Part shown: piece by piece, positions 7,203-12,390 of the stretch
How positions within the stretch are numbered: position 1 is the stretch's first letter
Layout: every line of letters starts with the position of its first letter
Source of the DNA: Candidatus Symbiothrix sp.
GTDB taxonomy: Bacteria; Bacteroidota; Bacteroidia; Bacteroidales; Azobacteroidaceae
Length of the DNA: 12,390 nucleotides
Assembly (NCBI GenBank): GCA_031270925.1
Contig: JAISWY010000178.1
Location: 1-12,390 of the forward strand
Direction of reading: 5' to 3'
The notes under the pieces: model-generated
Seen by the model: only the letters and a program-made list of their open reading frames with translations
Database searches by the model: none
Told to the model about the DNA's origin: nothing
Program-made: the position numbers and the translations under genes

Positions 7203-7808
7203 TTATTTGATTTCCGGATAAATATCTTTCAGAAAACAACCTTCCCATTTTCCACTGATATTCAATTCTTTGCCGGAAGTGTGTTCCGTAAATACAGCGG
7301 TATAACCGAATTCATATTTTATCATTTGATATAGGCATTCAACAATTATAGTTTGATGCGGTTCAATAGAAATAGTTTCTTCCATTCTTATCGCAGGAAA
7401 ATCGGTTACTCCCATTTTGTAGAGATATTGAGTGTCACTCAATATTATGTTGTTGTCTGTATTAATTGAAACGGGAATGTTTATATAGATGGAATCCAAA
7501 TAGTTACCTATCAAAGACAAATCTGTATTATAAAAACGAAAAGAGTTTGAAACGTTACCCGAAATGTAGTCAATTGTGTAGCTTTGCGTGATGCCGGTTT
7601 CGTTTTTATAAGAACACAAAACTTTAGAAAATTCATACATTGAGATACTCTCACTGCTTTCCAGATGGTATGTAATGGATTTGAAATCGTATTTTTCAAC
7701 CGATTGCGTAACGCAGGTATTATCTTCCGACTCTTCCGTAATGGGGTTGCAGGAGAAGAAAATGCAAAGACTTGCAAGGACGATTGTGTTTTTTAGAATT
7801 GAATTCAT
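7203..7808 (-). CDS. Small lipoprotein, probable ETX/MTX2 (aerolysin-like) family member
   Basis: This 201-residue protein starts with a type II signal peptide (MNSILKNTIVLASLCIFFSC); the lipidated cysteine is residue 20, so it should sit in a membrane facing the periplasm or exterior. The mature part is rich in predicted beta strands. LCSYKNETGITQSYTIDYIS with NVSNSFRF, then IYINIPVSI, then ISIEPHQTI with a Y-x-A-x-F strand, follows the order seen in ETX/MTX2 beta-pore-forming proteins. By hand it aligns with the neighbouring truncated gene: the distance from the central proline to the (E/D)P turn is 39 versus 40 residues, and both end in G-x-W-x-G-x(4)-DI. Its insertion-hairpin region is less Ser/Thr-rich than in known toxins, so it may be non-lytic, protective or structural. 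It has its own promoter. The coding sequence is visibly more AT-rich than pheT or comM, suggesting acquisition. Confidence 0.55.
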   Translation of the reverse strand: MNSILKNTIVLASLCIFFSCNPITEESEDNTCVTQSVEKYDFKSITYHLESSESISMYEFSKVLCSYKNETGITQSYTIDYISGNVSNSFRFYNTDLSLIGNYLDSIYINIPVSINTDNNIILSDTQYLYKMGVTDFPAIRMEETISIEPHQTIIVECLYQMIKYEFGYTAVFTEHTSGKELNISGKWEGCFLKDIYPEIK

Positions 7809-7858
7809 TGAAGTATAAATTTATGAGTTTCAATTACCTTTACCTAAAATTGATTAGG

Positions 7859-7889
7859 CAAAGGTAATGAATTGATGCGAGTTAGCCAA
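7859..7889 (-). promoter_or_regulatory. Promoter of the ETX/MTX2-like lipoprotein gene
   Basis: On the minus strand TTG (7887-7889) is followed after 20 bases by TACCTTTG (7859-7866). This fits the Bacteroidetes -33/-7 arrangement well and is among the best-formed promoters in the window. The leader to ATG 7808 is about 45 bases. The box lies between the two ETX/MTX2-like genes, so the downstream one is expressed on its own. Confidence 0.6.
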
Positions 7890-7916
7890 CTTTATTATGA
7901 AAGTCGTTGATTTCTA

Positions 7917-8474
7917 TCATAATATTAATTTCTTTTTGGAAACTATTATATTGGGATTAAGAATTATCGGCAAATCTGTACGCGGGACTATTGTTGGTAT
8001 TATAACATTTGGATAATTAGACATACGGACTGTTCCTGTTGGTACATTCGGCAGAGAAACTCTTTTTGTAACGCGGTTTGAATTTAACTTCTTTTCTTCC
8101 AAGTCTATTCTAATATCCGTACAATCAACTCCGCTCCATAATCCTTCTACTTGTAGTTTTTTGTTTGTATTTTTGCCCGATAAGGTAGCAATATAGCGAA
8201 CATTCAACGTGTATCTTGATACGACTAATTTAGCATCTACTTGCGTTCCCGGATCTATTTCTATTGGAAAATTATAATTACGAGAGTCTTCCTGAGATTC
8301 CGATTGCCCGTAAGTATAAGAAGAACTCATTCCTACGCTTGCACTGATTTTACCGGAAGCAAGAAGCGGTACTTTACATTTAATATCTGTACTGATATTC
8401 AGAGAAAGACTGGTTGTGTTACTGAATGTTGAAGTTTTGGTTGCTTTGGATGTCGTAGAAAATTGAAAGATTTT
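7917..8474 (-). pseudogene. 5'-truncated ETX/MTX2-type (aerolysin-like) beta-pore-forming protein gene
   Basis: The minus-strand frame is open from just after a TAA at 8475-8477 to the TGA at 7917, 185 codons, with no signal peptide. The only usable ATG (8330) lies in the middle of the domain. The reading starts FSTTSKATKTSTFSNTTSLS, then a CKVPLLASGKISASVG segment, then MSSSYTYGQSESQEDSRNYN, then a PIEIDPGTQVDAKLVVSR segment and YTLNVRYIATLSG. Alternating Ser/Thr strands around a glycine-rich hairpin, followed by a (D/P)PGTxV turn and a Y-x-A strand, are typical of the ETX/MTX2 insertion region and domain 3/4 strands. About 70-90 N-terminal residues are missing compared with the adjacent lipoprotein. 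A proline-rich tail of about 45 residues follows. It is probably a pseudogene. Translation from ATG 8330 would give 137 residues without a complete hairpin. The DNA is AT-rich. Confidence 0.55.
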
Positions 8475-8520
8475 TTAAAATTTTTAACTAAAAATATGAA
8501 AATAAATTAAAATAATTTCT

Positions 8521-8528
8521 TACTTTTG
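8521..8528 (+). promoter_or_regulatory. -7 promoter box of the DUF4369/TlpA-like gene
   Basis: TACTTTTG fits TAnnTTTG and lies 35 bases before ATG 8564. The -33 region is very A/T-rich without a clear TTTG. This promoter probably also serves comM, which follows 39 bases after the gene. Confidence 0.5.
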
Positions 8529-8563
8529 TCGTTGATTATTAAAAATAAGGATTAAACTCGGTT

Positions 8564-9613
8564 ATGAATTTGCGATTTTTGGTAACGGAAATAATATTAA
8601 GTATCATTCTGTTTGTGTCATGTAGCCATTCCACTCAGCAGGGCTATATAATTGACGGAGAATTGAACGGTTTGACTGATGCAGCACTTTATGTCGTTAC
8701 GCAATCCGGCGCCGACGCTAAAATTGATACCTTGATTGCTCAAAACGGTAAATTCCATTTTTCAGCGACTGCCGATTCCGTTTGTCCGGTCGTGTTTTAT
8801 CTCGAAGAAAAGAGTGTTTGGTTTACGGTTTACGCTCAAAACGGCGACCGAATCGAATTGTCGGGCGATGCCGAATACCCCGAATTGATTCAAATTAAAG
8901 GCAATACAATCAATGACTTACTGACCGAATTTCGCCAAAACAACGACAGCATTTTCAAGGCGCTGAACGATTCGGCCGACAGCAACACCGATTATTTATG
9001 CGGCTTGCTGCGTGAAAAAGTTCAAGCATTTATCCGCGAAAATCCGCAGTCGGTCGCTTCCTTAGTGTTGATTCAAGACCATTTGGTCGATTCATACGAT
9101 TTAAAGTTGCTACGCGAATATTTATCGCTCATCGAAAATCCGGCGCAAAAAGATCCTTTATATACCCGTTTGAATGATTTTTGCAATCGCCTGCAACAAA
9201 CGGAAATCGGCGCTCCGGCTCCCGAATTTACCGTTTTAGGCATCGATAACGATACTTTAAGCCTTCAATCGTTCGATGAAAAATATTTGTTGCTGGCTTT
9301 TAATGAAGCGGAAAACAACCAATGCACCAACGATTTGCCGACAATTAAGCAAATAAAACGCGACTATGCCAAGAAAAATTTGGCGGTTTTGACAATTTAT
9401 TTTAATGAAAATACGGTTGCATGGAAAGCGCCGGCAAAAAAATATAAAATTGATTGGGAGCAAGCGATCGATGCATTAGGATGGGCTTCGCCAATCTTGG
9501 CGGCTTATAATGTAAATCATTTTCCCGATTATTATTTGATTGATAAAGAACAGCATATCGTTTTAGCTCATGCCGATTTAAATGAAATAAAAACGTATTT
9601 GAAGAACTTATAA
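8564..9613 (+). CDS. DUF4369/TlpA-like thioredoxin-fold lipoprotein lacking the nucleophilic cysteine
   Basis: This 349-residue protein has a lipoprotein signal (hydrophobic stretch ending LFVSC, Cys20). An N-terminal domain follows (GYIIDGELNGLTDAALYVVT with later IDTLIAQNGKFHFSATAD), typical of DUF4369, then a helical middle. The C-terminal thioredoxin fold starts near IGAPAPEFTVLGIDNDTLSL. Bacteroidetes encode many such periplasmic proteins, usually disulfide reductases or resa/TlpA-like partners. In those the motif is F-W-A-x-W-C-x-x-C-x-x-E-x-P. Here the segment reads FNEAENNQCTNDLP, so the first, attacking cysteine is Asn251 and only the second (Cys254) remains. The proline before the last strands (HFPDYYLID) is kept. 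A normal thiol-disulfide exchange is therefore unlikely; binding or scaffolding is a better guess. It is followed after 39 bases by comM on the same strand. Confidence 0.8.
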   Translation: MNLRFLVTEIILSIILFVSCSHSTQQGYIIDGELNGLTDAALYVVTQSGADAKIDTLIAQNGKFHFSATADSVCPVVFYLEEKSVWFTVYAQNGDRIELSGDAEYPELIQIKGNTINDLLTEFRQNNDSIFKALNDSADSNTDYLCGLLREKVQAFIRENPQSVASLVLIQDHLVDSYDLKLLREYLSLIENPAQKDPLYTRLNDFCNRLQQTEIGAPAPEFTVLGIDNDTLSLQSFDEKYLLLAFNEAENNQCTNDLPTIKQIKRDYAKKNLAVLTIYFNENTVAWKAPAKKYKIDWEQAIDALGWASPILAAYNVNHFPDYYLIDKEQHIVLAHADLNEIKTYLKNL

Positions 9614-9652
9614 CTTAGAAGCTCGATTAATAATTTTTTTAGACTTAGAACT

Positions 9653-11191
9653 ATGTTAGTAAAAGTTTATGCGGCAGCCCTGCAAGGGGTTAACGCCACC
9701 TTGATTACGATTGAAGTGAATTGCAGTAAAGGTATCAAATTTTTTTTGGTGGGATTGCCCGATGTAAGCATTAAAGAATCGCACGAGCGAATTACTTCTG
9801 CCTTGGAATGTTACGGTATGAAATTTCCCCGTAAGCAAATTGTGATTAACATGGCTCCCGCCGATATTCGGAAAGAAGGAGCAGCCTACGATTTACCTTT
9901 GGCCATCGGCGTTTTAGCCGGCGCCGAAAAAATCAAATCCGAAAAAGTAGGCGATTATTTGATGATGGGCGAATTATCGTTGGACGGTTCGCTCAAGCCC
10001 GTGCGAGGCGTTCTTCCCATCGCCATCAAAGCCAAGGAAGACGGTTTCAAAGGGATGATTTTGCCGCAAGCGAACGCCCGTGAGGCGGCTGTCGTGAACG
10101 GATTGGAAGTTTACGGCGTGGAAAATATCGGCGAAGTGATTCGGTTTTTCAATGAAAAAACCGGGCTGGAACGCACGATTCTCGATCCGCGAGCCGAATT
10201 TTACGCCGGCCAAGCCGCCCTGGAATGGGATTTCTCGGAGGTAAAAGGACAGGAAAACGTGAAACGCGCCTTGGAAGTAGCTTGCGCCGGCGGACACAAT
10301 TTGCTGTTTGTGGGCGCTCCGGGAGCCGGGAAAAGCATGTTGGCCAAACGGATTCCGTCGATTTTGCCGCCTTTGTCGTTGAGCGAAAGCCTCGAAACCA
10401 CGAAAATCCATTCGGTGGCCGGAAAAATCAACCGCAACGGCTCGTTAATTGCCGTTCGACCATTCCGAAGTCCACATCATACCATTTCGAGCGTGGCGAT
10501 GGTAGGCGGCGGCTCGTTTCCCCAACCCGGCGAAATCAGTCTGGCACACAACGGCGTATTGTTTTTGGACGAAATCGCCGAGTTTAACAAAAACGTCTTG
10601 GAAGTACTCCGGCAGCCTTTGGAAGACCGGAAAATTACCATCTCGCGAGCCAAAACAACGGTGGAATATCCGGCGGGATTTATGCTGATTGCTTCGATGA
10701 ACCCGTGTCCCTGCGGACATTACAACAATCCGTACAAGGCTTGCGTGTGTATGCCGCAACAAGTGCAGAAATATTTGAATCGCCTTTCGGGACCATTATT
10801 AGACCGGATAGATATTCAAATTGAAATCGTTCCCGTGCCGTTTGAAGCTATTTCGAGTACGCGGCCATCGGAATCGAGCGAAAAAATCCGTGAACGGGTC
10901 ATTGCCGCACGACAAGTGCAGGAAGAACGTTTTGCCGGCGAACAAGGCATTTATTGCAACGCGCAAATGCACACGCGCCTGCTCCACAAGCACGCCCAAC
11001 CTGATGCAGCCGGATTGCTGCAATTAAAAAATGCAATGGAAAGATTGAGTCTTTCCGCTCGCGCTTATGATCGTATTTTGCGTGTCGCCCGCACGATTGC
11101 CGATTTGGACAAATCCGAAAATGTATTGGCGCATCATATTGCGGAGGCCATCAGTTACCGGAATTTAGACCGGGAGAATTGGGCGGGATAG
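9653..11191 (+). CDS. comM: YifB/ComM family AAA+ ATPase (Mg-chelatase-like)
   Basis: The 512-residue protein has an N-terminal Lon-like domain (LVKVYAAALQGVNATLITIE, FFLVGLPDVSIKESHERI, INMAPADIRKEGAAYDLPLA). The Mg-chelatase-type AAA+ core has Walker A GAPGAGKS at residues 221-228, RPFRSPHHTIS, Walker B VLFLDEIAEF near 302-311, the cysteine-rich NPCPCGHYNNPYKACVCMP, and the SGPLLDRID arginine region. The C-terminal domain ends LSARAYDRILRVARTIADLD then AISYRN. Length and motif order match YifB/ComM. In Vibrio cholerae and Haemophilus, ComM is a hexameric branch-migration helicase that helps integrate single-stranded DNA during natural transformation. The gene is common in species not known to be competent, so its role here is inferred. 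It is probably co-transcribed with the preceding lipoprotein gene. The annotation often reads magnesium chelatase, which is misleading because there is no chlorophyll pathway. Confidence 0.95.
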   Translation: MLVKVYAAALQGVNATLITIEVNCSKGIKFFLVGLPDVSIKESHERITSALECYGMKFPRKQIVINMAPADIRKEGAAYDLPLAIGVLAGAEKIKSEKVGDYLMMGELSLDGSLKPVRGVLPIAIKAKEDGFKGMILPQANAREAAVVNGLEVYGVENIGEVIRFFNEKTGLERTILDPRAEFYAGQAALEWDFSEVKGQENVKRALEVACAGGHNLLFVGAPGAGKSMLAKRIPSILPPLSLSESLETTKIHSVAGKINRNGSLIAVRPFRSPHHTISSVAMVGGGSFPQPGEISLAHNGVLFLDEIAEFNKNVLEVLRQPLEDRKITISRAKTTVEYPAGFMLIASMNPCPCGHYNNPYKACVCMPQQVQKYLNRLSGPLLDRIDIQIEIVPVPFEAISSTRPSESSEKIRERVIAARQVQEERFAGEQGIYCNAQMHTRLLHKHAQPDAAGLLQLKNAMERLSLSARAYDRILRVARTIADLDKSENVLAHHIAEAISYRNLDRENWAG

Positions 11192-11657
11192 AAGGACATC
11201 CTGCCTGATTCGTTTATTTTACCGGCACTGTTTGGCGGGTAACAACGGCTCAATTGCACTGCGTAAAACGGCAGGTTGATAATTTTTACACAATATTCCG
11301 CAGCTGCATTTCGCATTTCTTCTTCCAACTTGAAATCACAGATAGAGGCCACAATGTCATTCGACGATTTGAGCGTAAAGCCGGAAGAATTGAAACGAGT
11401 ATGCAATTCATTTTCAGATCGCAAAAATCGCTCACTACATTCTCTACCCCATTTTGTATTGATAATGTTGAATCGGCAACCAATCATTCTCAATAAATAC
11501 CGACCGCGGATTGAAAAATACATTACGGCAAACCATCAATAAAATACAAAAATAAAGCAATAAGGGTGGAGATTGGAGATGCATCTCATTGCTATTAAGG
11601 TTGTTTTCTGCCCCAAAACAAGAAATTCGCTGATAAATACTAATTTTTCGTATGAAA
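11192..11657. other. Region after comM without a recognisable gene
   Basis: About 470 bases follow the comM stop before the next promoter. Several short open frames exist on both strands. The longest is on the minus strand from 11523 to 11155 (122 codons), overlapping the comM end by 37 bases and containing a helical LEEEMRNAAAEYC stretch. None resembles a family I know, and overlapping alternatives on the other strand are equally long. A small palindromic repeat lies at 11566-11592. I see no RNA gene and no convincing terminator. Confidence 0.5.
11566..11592. repeat. Short tandem/palindromic repeat related to the one in pheT
   Basis: The plus strand reads two copies of TGGAGAT (separated by one base) running into the perfect 12-base palindrome GAGATGCATCTC (11576-11587). 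Aligned by hand with the minus-strand repeat in pheT, 17 of the first 21 bases agree, and both share the order tandem TGGAGA-x then inverted TCTC. It may be a second, intergenic copy of the same dispersed element. Confidence 0.4.
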
Positions 11658-11691
11658 TTTGCACAAATTATTCTAATTTTACTTATCTTTG
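11658..11691 (+). promoter_or_regulatory. Promoter of the repeat-containing gene at the right end
   Basis: TTTG (11658-11661) and TATCTTTG (11684-11691) form a Bacteroidetes-type -33/-7 pair with 22 bases between them, slightly longer than usual. The start codon of the following gene is 90 bases downstream, leaving an A/T-rich leader of roughly 80 bases. Confidence 0.55.
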
Positions 11692-11781
11692 CAACCGGAA
11701 AAGCAATAAACGCAAGAAGTTGAAAGTATTAATTTATCAATTAAGTAAATATTCATAATTAGTTTAATAAAATATAAAAGT

Positions 11782-12390
11782 ATGAACAATGATTTCAAAC
11801 AGTACGCTGATTACAGCGGCAAAATAATGGAAGCAGAAACCATTCAAAAAAACGGGGCGAGTCCGAAAAGCCAGATGAGTAGGGGAAATGTTTTACTTAA
11901 TATGATTAATGTACCTTTAGGAAGATTGGCTGCTGATGAAGATTCTGCTGCACAAAAGATTAGAGGACAACTCGCGAAAGACATGAAAGAGGGAAAACCT
12001 ATGGAATTAGCTTCATCAGGAGATGTTACCGGTCAAACAGGAGAGCAGACAAAATTACTTACCCAACCCGGGAAGTTAGCAATGTCTAATGAAGATTCTG
12101 CTGCACAAAAGATTAGAGAACAAGTCGCGAAAAACATAAAAGAGGGAAAACCTATTGAATTAGCTTCATCAGGAAATGTTACCGGTCAAACAGGAGAGCA
12201 GACAAAATTACTTACCCAACCCGGTAAATTAGCCGACTTCCAATGGTATGAAAGAGAACCTGACAGACTAAGAGATGAAATAGAGGATATGAAAAGTGTT
12301 TTTCCTCAATTTAAACTGTACAAAATGGATGATGGCCGTTATTATTGGCATGGTACATTGCGACCGGGAGTGTTACCTAATGGTTGGGCC
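11782..12390 (+). CDS. Repeat-containing protein with a possible E2-like (ubiquitin-conjugating fold) C-terminal domain (partial, 3' end off the window)
   Basis: The frame is open from ATG 11782 to the right edge, 203 codons without a stop. It starts MNNDFKQYADYSGKIMEAET, with no signal peptide or membrane segment, so it should be cytosolic. Residues 52-100 and 103-151 are a near-identical tandem repeat (DEDSAAQKIR ... VTGQTGEQTKLLTQPGKLA). The part after the repeat reads DFQWYEREPDRLRDEIEDMK, then VFPQFKLYKMDDGRYYWHGT with LRPGVLPNGWA at the edge. A helix, then F-P-x-F-x-L-x-K-x-x-D-G-x-x-Y-W-x-G-x-L, resembles the opening of some prokaryotic E2-like proteins found beside E1/JAB genes. That reading is tentative: the catalytic region would lie past the window. 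The start is supported by the promoter upstream and an A-rich leader. Base composition is more AT-rich than comM, fitting an accessory gene. Confidence 0.8.
   Translation, partial: MNNDFKQYADYSGKIMEAETIQKNGASPKSQMSRGNVLLNMINVPLGRLAADEDSAAQKIRGQLAKDMKEGKPMELASSGDVTGQTGEQTKLLTQPGKLAMSNEDSAAQKIREQVAKNIKEGKPIELASSGNVTGQTGEQTKLLTQPGKLADFQWYEREPDRLRDEIEDMKSVFPQFKLYKMDDGRYYWHGTLRPGVLPNGWA
11935..12081 (+). repeat. Tandem coding repeat, copy 1 (49 residues, 51-residue period)
   Basis: This is the first of two in-frame copies encoding DEDSAAQKIRGQLAKDMKEG and continuing to QTKLLTQPGKLA. Against copy 2 I count 10 base differences in 147, about 93% identity by hand. The period is 153 bases, exactly 51 codons, including a two-residue spacer (Met-Ser). 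Confidence 0.95.
12088..12234 (+). repeat. Tandem coding repeat, copy 2
   Basis: The second copy encodes NEDSAAQKIREQVAKNIKEG and continues to QTKLLTQPGKLA. Seven of the ten base differences from copy 1 change the residue (three Asp/Asn, Gly/Glu, Leu/Val, two Met/Ile); the three silent ones are clustered at the end. It runs directly into the DFQWYEREP segment. Confidence 0.95.

Noticed and set aside
9974..10411. A 145-codon minus-strand frame inside comM
   Set aside because: It is antisense to the Lon-like and Walker A regions of comM; the composition reflects comM codons.
11155..11523. A 122-codon minus-strand frame after comM
   Set aside because: No recognised family, overlapping frames of similar length on the other strand, no promoter box; not called as a gene.
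11566..11592. Reading the palindrome as a comM terminator
   Set aside because: The stem is short, lacks a following T run, and lies about 375 bases after the stop codon.
1..12390. CRISPR array, tRNA or rRNA gene, or complete insertion sequence
   Set aside because: No regularly spaced repeats, no tRNA cloverleaf-like segment, no transposase motif or terminal inverted repeats were seen.

Overview
The window looks like a chromosomal segment from a member of the Bacteroidota, most likely Bacteroidales. Two things support this. The MetF, TilS, YebC, PheT and ComM-type proteins have wording typical of that group. Promoter-like boxes of the Bacteroidetes form TAnnTTTG stand before most transcription units. 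The window mixes conserved housekeeping genes with a few AT-rich accessory insertions. All identifications come from reading the sequence; no database search was run.

Layout, left to right. A partial minus-strand antibiotic-biosynthesis-monooxygenase (ABM) domain gene runs off the left end. A gap of about 490 bases follows, holding a short remnant resembling a KilA-N antirepressor with its own promoter-like box. Then metF (plus strand) converges on tilS (minus strand) with a 7-base tail-to-tail overlap. The minus-strand block, in transcription order, is pheT, a degraded ORF6N antirepressor remnant, yebC, a PAP2-family phosphatase gene and tilS. The last three are tightly packed and probably co-transcribed from a promoter just upstream of yebC. 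pheT carries an in-frame insertion of a short palindromic repeat; a related repeat copy lies near 11570.

Upstream of pheT are two adjacent minus-strand genes whose products look like relatives of the ETX/MTX2 (aerolysin-like) beta-pore-forming family. One is an intact small lipoprotein. The other lacks its 5' end and signal peptide. Divergent from them, on the plus strand, are a DUF4369/TlpA-like lipoprotein that has lost the nucleophilic cysteine of its thioredoxin motif, and a YifB/ComM AAA+ ATPase gene.

After comM, about 590 bases hold no convincing gene. The window ends inside an open plus-strand gene with its own promoter. Its product has a near-perfect tandem repeat of 51 residues followed by a segment that weakly resembles the start of a prokaryotic E2-like (ubiquitin-conjugating fold) domain. 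This gene and the ETX/MTX2-like pair are the best candidates for undescribed accessory biology here.
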